Origin: Spinacia oleracea | Taxonomy: Eukaryota > Streptophyta > Magnoliopsida > Caryophyllales > Amaranthaceae | DNA length: 64,000 bases | Reading direction: 5' to 3' | Assembly (NCBI RefSeq): GCF_020520425.1 | Contig: NC_079491.1 | Coordinates: 40,786,027-40,850,026, forward strand | Part shown: one piece after another, positions 22,895 to 35,740 of the stretch | How the letters are laid out: every line of letters begins with the position of its first letter | Numbering within the stretch: the stretch's first letter is position 1 | Made by a program: the position numbers and the translations under genes | Notes under the pieces: generated by a model | The model's database searches: none | What the model was told of the DNA's origin: nothing | Seen by the model: only the letters and a program-made list of their open reading frames with translations

Positions 22895-23505
22895 GGAAAG
22901 TCAGACCCACGAATGATCTAGGTCTGACAATATTTTCCACAGGATTCATAAATATCAAGGAAATAGGAAAGTCAGACTCTTGAACGATCTGGGTCTGACA
23001 AAAATTTTCCACAAAACTCATTTCTATTCCAAGGAAAAAATTAGGAAAGTCAGACTCATAATGATTTGGGTCTGACAATATTTTCCACACGATTCCTAAA
23101 TATCAAGGAAATAATTTTCCAAGCAAGGAAATAGGAAAGTCAAACTCTTGAACGATCTGGGTCTGACAAAATTTTTCCACAAAACTCATTTCTATTCCAA
23201 GGGAATAATATATATATATAAAAAAAATATTAGGGAAGTCAGACTCATAAATGATTTGGGTCTAACAATATTTTCCACACGATTCATAAATATCAAGGAA
23301 ATAATTTTCCAAGGGAAAAATTAGGAAAGTCAGACTCATGGATGGTCTGGGTCTGACAGTATTTTCCACAGTTCACAAAAGCCAAAGAAAATATATTCAA
23401 AGGCATACATCATCTGGGTCTGACAATATTTCTATTCTGAGGGAAGTTAGAAATGCAGAAGACTACTAATAAGAGTCTGACGATATTTCCCACAATACAA
23501 ACGAA
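22895..23505. repeat. Palindrome-bearing tandem repeats in Tat 3' region
   Basis: Six clear units and two degraded ones, about 70-95 bp each, begin with GGAAAGTCAGAC and contain GGTCTGACA about 15 bp later. Each unit can therefore fold a GTCAGAC/GTCTGAC stem. Two spacer types alternate, one with ATTTCTATTCCAAGG and one with ATAAATATCAAGGAAATA. Variable tandem repeats downstream of integrase are common in Tat elements. Confidence 0.85.
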
Positions 23506-25301
23506 AGATAAGTTTATAAACCCTTCATTAAGTCAGTCAGGATAACTGATGAAAAATTTACAAAAAAATAGATAACAATTAAAGTTCTCAAAATACGGAA
23601 AATAATGGATTGGCAGCTGTCCCCTGACAGACAATATAACCAACCATACAACAGCAACACAAAAAAAAAACGATTTAAACTGTTTGCAGATGGTAAGCTC
23701 AAAAGAAGCAAAATTAAGGGAGGACAAGGTCGTCAGATTTCACAAGACCCCATCGATTTGGGAGACAACTTCCCGAGTTCCTAGGGGACGGACGTCTTGT
23801 CTGCCACGTTTTCAGCCGACGAGGCCTTGTTGACTTTGATAGCCTGAGTACCAGAAGACTTGGTAGTAGCAACCTGAGCCTTGGTGCTATCAGCAGCATC
23901 CTTCTCTGTCTGACGCTCCTTGGCAGCAGCAACCTTCTTGGCAGACAACTCCGCCAACTCCCTTGATTCCTCAGCCGACGACTGCTTGTAGGCTCCCTCC
24001 CTAAAGGCTTTTAGAACGTCTGCCCACTTCAAGGAGGGATCGACTTTCTGAAAACTCTGCCTTGCATCACGACAACCATCCTTCCACCGAGATTTTCACT
24101 TCTCCTTGTGCACCTCTGGATCCACTCGGGAATTTCTCTCTATCTCAGCTTGTTTCAGTTTGCCTTCCAGAACAGTCAACTTGCCCTTCACAGAGTTGGC
24201 CCCAGTAACAACAACTGAAACCTGATCAACCTTCGCCTTAATCTCAAGATCCTTCTGAGCCAGCTCAACCGCCCTCTTAGCGAGCTCTGCATCTTTGGCG
24301 ATGATCTGATCTTTGAGAGACTTTATCTTAGTCTACATCTGCTCACCCGCTTTTTTGGTCTTTTCAATGGCCTGATCCAGCTCCCTCTGATCCTCTTCAA
24401 ACTGCCTTCGCCTCTCTGCAGCAGTTGACCTCTCATGATAAGCCATTACAGAATGAATAGCTAGATGCTCGTAGGTCTGACAGAAAGAAGCCAAATAAGT
24501 TAGAAATTAGGGTCAGAGAGAAGAAGATAAAAAAAGAAAAAAAAAAAAGAAAAAAAGAAGATAAGATACCTTCATGAAGTGGTACAAAGTCATGCCAAGA
24601 GGATCTGGCACAGGACCATGAGGAACATCAGCACGAAGAAAAGACCCACCAAACCAGCGGCGGGCCAAATCGATCATGGACACAAATTCCGTAGACTTTG
24701 TAGAGTCAGACTCAGACAGCTGAGAAGGTCCGGCTAGTTGCTGACACACCTCGTCCGAAACCGACATCCGAGGAACTTTGGCGATGGGCGACATGCTATC
24801 CATGAAGTCGTCAATATCTCCCATATATATTCCCCAGGCTGAAAGCAGACCCAGTAGGAACGGTGTCAGACACCATCAGAGAGGGCTCCTCCAATTTCTG
24901 GCGCTTTTGAGACTCTAATTCAGTCGGCATACCAGACATGGTACGTTTTAAGGGTGATTCCGACTCATACTCTGGCTCATCCAAGAGGATGGGCTGCGAA
25001 GGAGAAAACCCAACATCTTGCTGCGGAGACAAGGGAGGAGAGACGTCAAACATTTCCTCAGCGTCCACGGGAGATTGAGGAGGGCTAGGAGAATCCATTC
25101 TTCTTCTCCGGAGTCGGCGGGGTCGCAACACCTCAGACAATGGAACCCGATCGTCCAAATCGTCAGACACGCTAATGTCTGCCGCCTTACGTTTCCCCCT
25201 ATCTGCACCAGCAGTAGATGTCGGCCGAAACTGGGGGGGGTGGAGAGATAGGATCTGAATGACCTTGAAGAGGCTGCCAAAAGTCATAAATGATCCGTTT
25301 G

Positions 25302-26850
25302 TGTAACGCCCCGACCTCTAATTCAGTTATTAAAGCATAATTAGCAGCGGAATTAACCTAATTGGTCGGGACATTACCTGTCGTAACTTTATTTTTGGAA
25401 ATTACAAGGCAAACATCAATCATAAGCTATTAAATACTCCAAAATATATATAATAATCCTTTATATTACCAAAATAAAAGTACATAACTTACTAAAAGTC
25501 TTTAATTAAACTATTAAAACTTTAAGCATAAACTAGGTGAATATTATTAAAGTGAAAATTCCTCGCCATTACTCGTGTCCATCGTCTCCATCAGTACCTA
25601 AAACAGAAAACGAAACGGTGAGTCGAAGACTTAGTAACGAACTATTCTAGCAGCGTAAATTCATTTCAATTCATTTTATTTAATAACACAGGGAGAATAG
25701 AATAGGTAAAACATTTAATAAAACATCATATTTAATTCATTCATAAACTTTGCAATTTAACATGCTAGTTGTCGGCAAGTACGACCCGTGAAGGAATTCT
25801 CCACTGGGCCTGGACCCATAAGAGCCTGGGCTCATCATCGAACTGTAACATTGGGCCTGGGCCCCGAGCCTAGGCTTATAACCATGGGAGCATGGGCTCG
25901 TAATCCATGGGTGGACAGGTGTCCGTGGTGCATGCATGACCGGTAGATAGGAAGATAGTAGTTTATATAATGCTAGACAAACCAGGTCTTTCACTTTCAT
26001 TTATCATGTTGTATGTAATTTTACCAAGCCTTGGCTTGTATTTCAGTTGAAATAACATAACTCATTTAGCTCATAAAACATAATTTTGATCCTGGGATCA
26101 ATAAAAATATCATATCTTTCAAAGCATTGCATAAACATAATTTTATGAGAAAACTCAACCAAATCATATTATAAGAAACAATTCAAACAAATCATATTTC
26201 ATCCCATAATCCATAAAACACATCAAAACATTGGATTGAATCACAGAAAATCGTGGTTGAGTGGTGGTGAGAATGGTGGTGGTGGTCAGTGGTGGATGCG
26301 GTGGTGGTAGACGGTGGTTGATGGTGGTTGATTGGATTGAATCACAGAAAATCAAGGAGTGAGATTGAAATTGAAATTGTATTTGGTTTGTTATTGAAAT
26401 TCCATCTTAATTTCTGAATTTGTATATGTGAAGTGTGATGAACAAGGAGGTGTGCTTGGGGTCCAAGTATCTGCATTTGGACTGAATTGTGGGAAGGAAG
26501 GAAGTCTTGACTTCCTGTTTTATACGTGGAGAGCAAGGGAAGAAAAAAAAAAGTAATTTTTGGTTTCTTGAGGGTATTTTCGTAATTTTACAATATTTGG
26601 CCAAAATTCAGAAATTGTTGCTATTTTTGGAAGTTGCTAAAAATAAAAATTTTTAATTAAAATAATTTCTCATAAAAATTATCGTTAACGAAAAATAAAT
26701 AATTTTCGTTTATAAATTTATCGTTTAAAATAAATCGTAAAAACGATTAAAATAACGAAATTCGATTATTCGTAATTTATTTAAAACGAAATCAAGTTAA
26801 TAAATATTTTTAATTTTAATAAATCGAGTTTAAAATTTCGGGGTATTACA
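25302..26850 (-). repeat. Tekay element 3' LTR (internally deleted)
   Basis: Both ends match the 5' LTR, but this copy is 1549 bp against 2558 bp. The segment equivalent to about 32712-33755 is missing, replaced by a short duplicate of GGATTGAATCACAGAAAATC at about 26231-26250. Confidence 0.88.
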
Positions 26851-27027
26851 TCCTTACCCCCTTAGAAAAAGTTTCGTCCTCGAAACTGGAGCTCAGTCGA
26901 ACTATAGCCATTCATAGAAATCATACAATTCATACTTTATCGTTCTATTCGCTATACAAACATGGCGGGATAATATTATAATATAGTCATTCAAATAACA
27001 TATTAAAATTCATACATCTTATCGTTT

Positions 27028-30000
27028 CTAAACGAATAACTGGGGATATTTCGCTCTCATTTGCGCTTCGACTTCCCATGTAGCTTCAGATGTCAAGTGG
27101 TTAGCCCACAAGACATTAACCATTGGAATTACTTTGCTTCTAAGTCGTTTCTCTCTTCGTTCTAGAATTTCAATTGGTTTCTCCTCGTAAGTTAAGTTGT
27201 TTCGCAACATCAAGGGTTCGTGCGTAATCACATGGCTAGGATGAGGAACATATTTTCTTAACATCGACACATGGAACACATTATGCACATTTTCCAAGTC
27301 GGTTGGTAAAGCTAGTCGATATGCTACTGCACCTACTCTTTCTAATATCTCATATGGTCCGATGTATCTTGGGCTCAACTTTCCCGTTTGACCAAATCTC
27401 ATATTCCTTTCGTTGGCGAAATTTTCAAGAACATGTGATCTCCAACCTCAAACTCTAGTGGTCTTCTTCGTTGGTCTGCATAACTCTTTTGCCTACTTTG
27501 TGCTGCCATCATTCTTGATTGGATTAAACGAATCTTGTCAGTAGTTTCTTGAATCAATTCTGGTCCTATAACACGCGCCTCATCGATATCACTCCAACAT
27601 AATGGTGTTCGACATTTCCTTCCGTAAAGTGCTTCGTAAGGTGCCATACCAATGGTGGCCTGATAATTGTTGTTGTATGAAAATTCAACCATAGGTAGAA
27701 ACTTTTCCCACGTCCCTTGAAAATCCAAAACACATGCTCTCAACATATCCTCAACAATTTGGTTAGTGCGTTCTGTTTGTCCATCAGTCGTTGGATGAAA
27801 TGCGGTACTGAAGTTAAGTTTCGTCCCAAGAGCTTTCTGCAATTCTTTCCAATAGGTTGATTGATACCTCGTATCACGATCATAAATAATCGAGCTAGGC
27901 ACTCCATGCAATCGCACAATAGTGTTCACATATAGTTCAGCAAGTTGATCTAAACTCGAATTGCTCTTCATTGCTAAGAAATGCGCTGACTTTGTTAATC
28001 GATCAACAATGACCCAAATAGCATTCATTCCCTTGGTTGATCTTGGTAAACCTATGATAAAATCCATTGAAACTGAATCCCATTTCCATTCCGGCACATC
28101 CAGAGGTTGCAGCAAACCTGCTGGTCTTTGATGCTCAATCTTGATTCTCTAACATGTCAAACATTTAGCCACATATTCTGCCACTTCTTGCTTCATGTTG
28201 CTCCAACAATACACTTGCCTCAAATCCTTATACATCTTATTTCCTCCAGGGTGAATCGAGTATGGTGAACTATGAGCTTCTTCTAAAATTCTCTTTTTCA
28301 ACTTCTCATCATTAGGCACACATAATCTTCCCTGAAACCTTAACGTGCCATCCTCTTGAATGACAAAACCAGGCGACTTCCCATTTTCCACTTCACTCCT
28401 TATTCTTTCTAATTGTGAGTCCTTACATTGCGCTTCCTTAATCTCATCAATCAAAGTTGGCTTCATTACCAACACATTCAAACAAGAATTTCCTTTGATA
28501 AACTCAATTTCCATCTTTTGTAGATCATCTTGGTTGAATCGGGAGAAAGTTAGGATAGAATTTAGGTGAGACTTCCGACTTAATGCATCTGCAACAACGT
28601 TAGCCTTTCCGGGATGGTATTGAATATCAAGGTCATAATCTTTAAGAAGTTCTAACCACCTACGTTGTCTCATGTTGAGTTCTTTTTGGCTGAAAATGTA
28701 TTTAAGACTCTTATGGTCGGTGAAAATTTGACACAAAACTCCATACAAATAATGTCTCCAAATTTTAAGGGCAAAAACAACAGCTGCAAGTTCGAGGTCA
28801 TGGGTAGGGTAGTTTTGTTCATGAACTTTGAGTTGGCGTGAAGCATAAGCTATAACTTTTCCATTTTGCATTAAGATACATCCTAACCCATTCTTAGAAG
28901 CATCACTATAAATAACAAATCCGTCAGTTCCAGATGGAAGGGTAAGAATAGGGGCAGTGGTGAGACGTTTCTTAAGTTCTTGAAATGCATATTCACAATT
29001 ATCATTCCACACAAATTTGGTATTCTTTCTAACTAATCGGGTTATGGGTAAGGCAACCTTAGAAAAGTCTTGAACGAATCTTCGATAATATCCAGCTAAA
29101 CCCATAAAACTCCGTACTTCGGGTACATTAGTTGGTCTAGGCCATTCCACAATTGCTTTTATTTTCTCAGGATCAACAAATACACCTTTCTCAGAGATAA
29201 TATGACCTAAAAATGATATTTCCTTAAGCCAGAATTCACATTTCGACAACTTAGCATATAACTGGTTTTCAATCAACATATCTAACACTTTTCTCAGATG
29301 CTCCTCGTGTTCCTCATTACTCTTAGAATATACAAAACTATCATCAATGAAAACAACTACAAACTTATCAAGGTATGGTTTAAAAATACGGTTCATCAAA
29401 TCCATAAATACAGTTGGCGCATTGGTTAACCCAAAAGGCATCACAACAAACTCATAGTGACCATATCTAGTTCTAAAGGCTGTCTTTGGAATATCCTTAG
29501 GTTTAATTCGAAGTTGATGGTAACCTGACCTCAAATCAATCTTAGAAAACACTTTTGCACCTCGAAGTTGGTCAAATAAATCATCAATACGGGGTAAAGG
29601 ATACTTATTCTTAATAGTAATCTTGTTTAACTCTCAATAATCTATGCATAAACTCATAGTTCCGTCCTTTTTCTTCACAAACAAGACATGGGCTCCCCAA
29701 GGTGAAACACTAGGTCAAATATATCCTTTTTCAAGTAACTCATCTAATTGTTTCTTTAATTCTTGTAACTCAGTTGGTGCCATTCTATATGGTGCCTTAG
29801 AAATAGGGGTGGATCCCGGAATTAATTCAATGCTGAAATCTAATTCTCTTGGTGGGGGCATACTAGGTATTTCTCCTGGAAACACATGTGGGTATTCACA
29901 AACAACAGGTCTGTCAGTAATGGAAGGTCCAGAAGTGTTTAGGTCAACAACACTACATAGATAACCAGATAAACCACTCTCAATCATTTTACGTGCTCTC

Positions 30001-30340
30001 AAAGCATGGACAATTTGAATCGTTGGTTTTCTTACTAACTTATGGAACAAAACTCTATCTCCATCTAGCGTTCTAAGGGTCACACTTTGCCTCGAACAAT
30101 TAAGATTAGCTTCATACTTAGTCAACCAATTCATTCCCAAGATTACGTCAAATTCAGATAGGTCAAAAGCTATTAAGTCTGCTAGAAAATCCACTTTCTC
30201 TATTATGATAGGGCAATCTCTATACATGGTTCTACATTTCACAATTTCTCCACTAGGAAGGGAAACACTCATATATAGCATGAAAGTCACAACATGGTTT
30301 CAAATTTAAACATTTTGCAAACAATAGAGAAATAAAGGAA
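27028..30340 (-). pseudogene. Tekay pol: protease, RT, RNase H, integrase with chromodomain, disrupted
   Basis: Protease (LFDSGASHSFIS) is fused to the gag frame near 30340. After a frameshift the 30290-29715 frame continues through VILGMNWL to the RT head. Stops near 29715 and 29637 follow. The 29552-28149 frame has RT ([29 protein letters not shown]), RNase H ([28 protein letters not shown]) and the integrase zinc domain ([13 protein letters not shown]), and ends at a stop. The 28115-27399 frame carries the catalytic core ([26 protein letters not shown]) and stops in an ATGA overlap, a one-base frameshift. The 27402-27028 frame carries the GPY/F-like IGPYEIL, then a chromodomain (KPIEILERREKRLR, TWEVEAQMR). 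Chromodomains steer integration to heterochromatin in this branch. Confidence 0.93.
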
Positions 30341-31570
30341 TGTGAAGCTCCGGAATCAAAAAGAACATGAGCTGCTAAAGAATGGATAGAGAAGGTACCG
30401 GTGATAACATTATAATTCTCATCTGCCTCATCCTGTCTCATCACAAAAACTCTTCTAGCTGGCGATGGTCGGGGTGGGTTGCGGCTTGAACCTCCTGTGT
30501 TGTTGTTGTTCAGATCACGATCGTTGTTAGTTGAAACTGGTCCTCTCATGTTTGGGGTTACCTGCTTCGGACAATCTCTGATGTAATGATCATGGCTCCC
30601 ACATCGTAAACAAGTGTTTGATCCTGCACGACATTCACTCTCGATGTGGCCTCTTCTCCCACACTTGGCACATTCTTGTGCCCTATTATTCTGGTTTCCA
30701 AGATAACCTTGTCCTTTGTTTCCAACATTGTTCCTCCTTTGATTTCCCTGATAGAATTGCTTAGGCTTCTTTGCTCCTCCTTGACTTTGGTTTTCATTTC
30801 TCCTTTTATACCCAACATTCTTCGCTTCTCGAAGCAGTACCACTCGCTCTACATTAGCTGCAATATCAACCATATCCTGATATGAAGTAAACCTTTGAGT
30901 GGACAACATATCCTGATACTTAAGGTGCAGACCTCGCTCGAAACGGTTCATCCTGGACTGCTCTGTCGACACCAAGTCTGGTGCAAACCTTGACAACTCC
31001 ATGAATTTATTTGCGTATTCCAACACGCTCATTGTTTCTTGTTGCAAGTGTAGAAATTCATCTCCTTTTTGTTTCCTCAAGGATGGTGGATAAAACTTGT
31101 CTCTCATTAACTTCTGTAGATTCGTTCTAACCAAATCCAGGCCCATTCTTTCGTTCCTTGTTAACTTTCCACCATAATCCTGCTTGACCCGTCAAGTAAA
31201 ACACTGCGAAATCAACTCTCCATTTCTCAGGGCATTGCAGGGTTTCAAACAACTGATCAATGCGACTTATCTAATCCTCGAACTCAACTGGATCGGGCTT
31301 GCCATCATAGGATGGTGGGTTGAGTGACTAAAAGTTCTTGAACATCGTTGCGCTCTCGTTCCCACTTATATCTTTCTTTTTCCGAGAAACCCGGACTAAT
31401 TCAGCCAACATTGCACTCACATTTTCCAATCGTTCCATCCTTTCCTCATGGCCATTAACATGGACATACTCCTCGTGAATAATGTCGTTATCATCGAGAA
31501 CATGATGCTCGTTGCGAGCTCCGTTGGTAACATCGTTGATAGCATCAATGGTCGACATTCTGCATAACAT
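30253..31570 (-). pseudogene. Tekay gag, disrupted
   Basis: The Met near 31555-31570 (MSTIDAINDVTNG) opens a frame that stops at 31328. Another stop lies near 31275. The main gag frame runs 31146-30253 with the core (LRKQKGDEFLHLQQ, VLEYANKFMELSRFAP) and two zinc knuckles, CAKCGRRGHIESEC and CLRCGSHDHYIRDC. It then runs into the protease Asp motif. Gag would coat the RNA. The two early stops prevent a full product. Confidence 0.88.
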
Positions 31571-31769
31571 ATCTTATCAGATTGAAGTGATAATAATATA
31601 AAATGAACCCTTTGATCCCATTCCCACACTCACACTCATATTCATTTTAACTTAGCAAAATTTTAGAACATTCTCTTTAACTTATTCCCTAAAATTCTTT
31701 ACTTAAAGCCTGATGGATTCTATTCGTGCGAAAACCCGTAAGAATTAGCATTTATGCTCCAAAACCTTT

Positions 31770-31781
31770 GCTCTGATACCA
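31770..31781 (-). other. Tekay primer-binding site (tRNA-iMet)
   Basis: The minus strand reads TGGTATCAGAGC three bases after the LTR end, complementary to the 3' end of initiator methionine tRNA. Confidence 0.92.
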
Positions 31782-31784
31782 AAC

Positions 31785-34342
31785 TGTAACGCCCCGACCT
31801 CTAATTCAATTATTAAAGCATAATTAGTAGCGGAATTAACCTAATTGGCCGGGACATTACCTGTCGTAACTTCCTTTTTGGAAATTACAAGGCAAACATC
31901 AATCATAAGCTATTAAATACTCCAAAATATATATAATAATCCTTTATATTACCAAAATAAAAGTACATAACTTACTAAAAGTCTTTAATTAAACTATTAA
32001 AACTTTAATCATAAACTAGGTGAATATTATTAAAGTGAAAATTCCTCGCCATTACTCGTATCCATCGTCCCCATCAGTACGTAAAACAGAAAACGAAACG
32101 GTGAGCCGAAGACTCAGTAACGAACTATTCTAGAAGCGTAATTTCATTTCAATTCATTTTATTTAATAACACAGGGAGAATAGAATAGGTAAAACATTTA
32201 ATAAAATATCATATTTAATTCATTCATAAACTTTGCAATTTAACATGCTAGTTGTCGGCAAGTACGAACCGTGAAGAAATTCTCCACTGGGCCTCGGCCC
32301 ATAAAAGCCTGGGCTCATCATCGAACTGTAACATTGGGCTTGGGCCTTGAGCCTGGGCTCATAACCATGGGAGCCTGGGCTCGTAATCCATGGGTGGACA
32401 GGTGTCCGTGGTGCATGCATGACCGGTAGATAGGAAGATAGTAGTTTATATACTGCCAGACAAACCAGGTCTTTCACTTTCATTTATCATGTTGTATGTA
32501 ATTTTACCAAGCCTTGGCTTGTATTTCAGTTGAAATAACATAACTCATTTAGCTCATAAAACATCATTTTGATCCTGAGATCAATAAAAATATCATTTCT
32601 TTCAAAGCATTGCATAAACATAATTTTATGAGAAAACTCAATCAAATCATATTATAAGAAACAATTCAAACAAATCATATTTCATCCACAATCCATAAAA
32701 CACATCAAAACATTTAATTCATAAATTCAATCATAACGTCATAATTTCATAATACATTTATAAGGGGATTACGGGTACTAGCAATAGCCTTTACCTCACT
32801 TCCACGATTTTGCTAAGGATTTTCGTTGGTTCGTTCGTCCTGAGCTCCGTGTCCAATTTCTTTCAAAATATTAAATAATTGAATTAGTACTAAATCGATA
32901 AATAATTATAAAATCAATATTTGATAAAATCGTAAATTTTATAAGTAATAAATTTATAAATAACGAATTTTAATAAAAATATAATTTCGAAATTTAACGA
33001 AATATTATTATTAATCGGATTTTCAATCGAAATACATATAAATTTTGTAAATCAATTTTCATGAAAATATTATTTAAATTCCATTTTGATAAATAAAACT
33101 AGAATCCTATTCTCATAAAATCGATAATAAAACCTGAAAAATAATAAACAATTTTATTAGTAAATATGCATTTTATAAAAATTATTAAATCATAATTATT
33201 GATAAATTAGATTCTGAAAATTATAAATCAGGCTTAACTCACCCAAAAAGCCCAAATTGTAAAATGGCCCAATCTGAAATTGGGTTTGAGGGAGGATAAA
33301 AATCAAGTTTCAAATGAAACTGATTCCTCTTTTTGTTTGAATGAGGGCACGAACAGGGGAGCACGAAGGAAGGAAGAGAGGAAGGGAGCGTGGAGGCTGG
33401 GTTGGGCTGGGCTTCACCAGGGATTTTGACGGCGATGGTGACGGTGGTTGAACGACGGCGGAGAAGTTAAGGGGAGGTGGTGAGTGGCGCGAAGAAGGGG
33501 AAGAAACAGAGGAGATTGGTGGGTTTTTCGATCGGGATTTTGGAAGGGGAATGGTGGTTCGCCGGAGTTTTAGGGGCGGAGGTTGGTTGGAGAGATGATG
33601 AGGGTGGCTGGAGGTGGTGGTTGTTGTCGGAGGTGGTGCGACGAGAGAAAGAGAGAAAGAGGCAAAGGAGGCGAGAAGGGAGGAGGGAGCAGGGGAAGAT
33701 AGCTACGGTGGGGGTGGTGGTGTTTGGTGTTTTTGGGTGGTTGGGAGGTGCGGGGTGGTTGAGTGGTGGTGAGAATTGTGGTGGCGGTCAGTGGTGGCTG
33801 CGGTGGTGGCAGACGGTGGTTGGTTGGATTGAATCACAGAAAATTAAGGAGTGAGATTGAAATAGAAATTGTATTTGGTTTGTTATTAAAATTCCATCTT
33901 AATTTATGAATTTGTATATGTGAAGTGTGATGAACAAGGAGGTGTGCTTAGGGTCCAAGTATCTGTATTTGGACTGAATTGTGGGAAGGAAGGAAGTCTT
34001 GACTTCCTGGTTTATACGTGGAGAGCAAGGGAAGAAAAAAAAATGGAATTTTTGGTTCCTTGAGGGTATTTTTGTAATTTCACAATATTAGGCCAAAAGT
34101 CAGAAATTGTTGCTATTTTTGGAAGTTGCTAAAAATAAAAATGTTTAATTAAAATAATTCCTTATAAAAATTATCGTTAACGAAAAATAAATAATTTTCG
34201 TTTACAAATTTATCGTTTAAAATAAATCGTAAAAACGATTAAAATAACGAAATTCGATTATTCGTAATTTATTTAAAACGAAATCAAGTTAATAAATATT
34301 TATAATTTTAATAAATCGAGTTTAAAATTTTGGGGTAATACA
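31785..34342 (-). repeat. Tekay element 5' LTR
   Basis: It spans 2558 bp, with ends TGTATTACCCC and GGGGCGTTACA on the minus strand. It contains a G-rich stretch (33330-33830 on the plus strand) missing from the 3' LTR. The first 370 bp from the inner end differ from the 3' LTR at about 13 positions by eye. Confidence 0.9.
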
Positions 34343-35740
34343 GTTTGATTTAGCTATAAAGGAAAACCAACAAAAGAAACATTCAAAACCAAATTTTAGA
34401 ACACTTACGCTAGTGACAAAGGAAGTACTGACTTGCTGACCGACAGGTTGCAAATCGAAAGGATCTTCTTTAGCAGACTCAGTACGCTTAGCCAAATCAC
34501 GAGGCACAGCCGCCCAACCCCTAACTGTAGGGAAGTGCTTCCCAAGGTCGAGAGGAACTGAACGAATCACACGCCGAAGATACGACTCTATCCCAAGCTT
34601 CCTCCACTCAAAAGTTTCCTCAACGTCAGCTGATCAGACAAAATAAAGACAGTCAGATGCAACACGAAAAAAGAAAATCAGTACTTCCTAAGGGGTAAGC
34701 CAAAATAAAGTAGCAACAGAGAAGGCGGCTACCAGGGTCAGCCCTAGCCCAAATACTTACCAACAGTGAACCGATGGCTGAGACCCCCTAAGGCCAAAAC
34801 CTTCTCATGTTGTAAGAAATGATAGTGGGGAAGCCATAAGGCAGGAACAACGGCGTACTTATCGTTCCTCTTCGAAACGAAACACCTCAAAATCCTTCTG
34901 TCGTGAGGACCGGTCGGTATGATAGGAAGTCTGCCCATGTCGGGCTCCGGCTGCCGAAACCTCAAAGGAGCAGTAAAACGATAAGGATGCCAAAATGCTA
35001 TCGGCACTCTGACTAAATACCACGAATCCCTCCAATTCTTCAAAGTTTTGATAGGAGGGAACACAGTCAGGAAACCAGGACGGCTGATAATCGTCCACCA
35101 CCCCCTGGGTGTCTGATCGGCCCGCAGAGGCTTCAAAATGTGCATCTTATGAAAAGAACTCAAAGATGGACTCCAACCTTTAAAATGACAGACCCAGAGG
35201 TAGCAGATCACATGTCGGATTAAATTGGCCGATAATTGAGCCAGACAGATGTTATACGCCGACAAAAAACGCGTAATAAATGGATCCAAAGGAAAGCGGA
35301 GGCCATATTCAAACATATGTTGATAAACACCAATCTTCCCTGGAGGAGGAGAAAATGATCGAGAACCCTCTTCAGGCATGGACAACCAATAACCAGTCTC
35401 CTCTCTGACAACATAGAGATTCTCAGCAACGACGTTTTCCTTACCTCCATGCAATTCCAGCCACTTATCATAGGGTTCCTGGCTCATGGGACCAATGTTC
35501 TCAACCTTGTCTGTCCACTCAAGGTCAGCCGCGTCGATGGCCTTTTCAGCAAAGTCCAGATCTATATTTCTAGTCACCCTCGGCTGAGTTGGCGACCCTA
35601 GAGCATCCCCTTAAGGTTCCGACAGCCGACGACGGACCTCACCAAATTCTTTAAGGATCGAATCTGGAGTCTCTGAACCTTTCCGAATCTCTTCCTTGAG
35701 TTGAACCTCATCTTCCCTAGGAACAGACCTTAATGGTTGG

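Larger units (their letters stand above)
25302..34342 (-). mobile_element. Tekay-type chromovirus (Ty3/gypsy), nested in the Tat antisense intron
   Basis: Perfect 5-bp duplications GTTTG flank it (25297-25301 and 34343-34347). On the minus strand the order is 5' LTR (34342-31785), a primer site matching initiator tRNA-Met (TGGTATCAGAGC, complement at 31770-31781), gag, protease, RT, RNase H, integrase with chromodomain, polypurine tract (complement at about 26851-26865), and 3' LTR (26850-25302). The chromodomain at the integrase C-terminus puts it in the chromoviruses, and RT and LTR style fit Tekay/Del. Several stops break gag and pol. It lies inside an intron of the antisense gene of its host element. 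Confidence 0.92.

Noticed and set aside
22895-23505. CRISPR-like array (palindromic repeats with variable spacers)
   Set aside because: Plant nuclear context inside a Tat retrotransposon. The spacers are themselves repeated in two types and unit length is not fixed.
33477-33854. 125-codon Gly/Trp/Arg-rich frame
   Set aside because: It lies wholly inside the Tekay 5' LTR in a G-rich repeat and is missing from the partner LTR.
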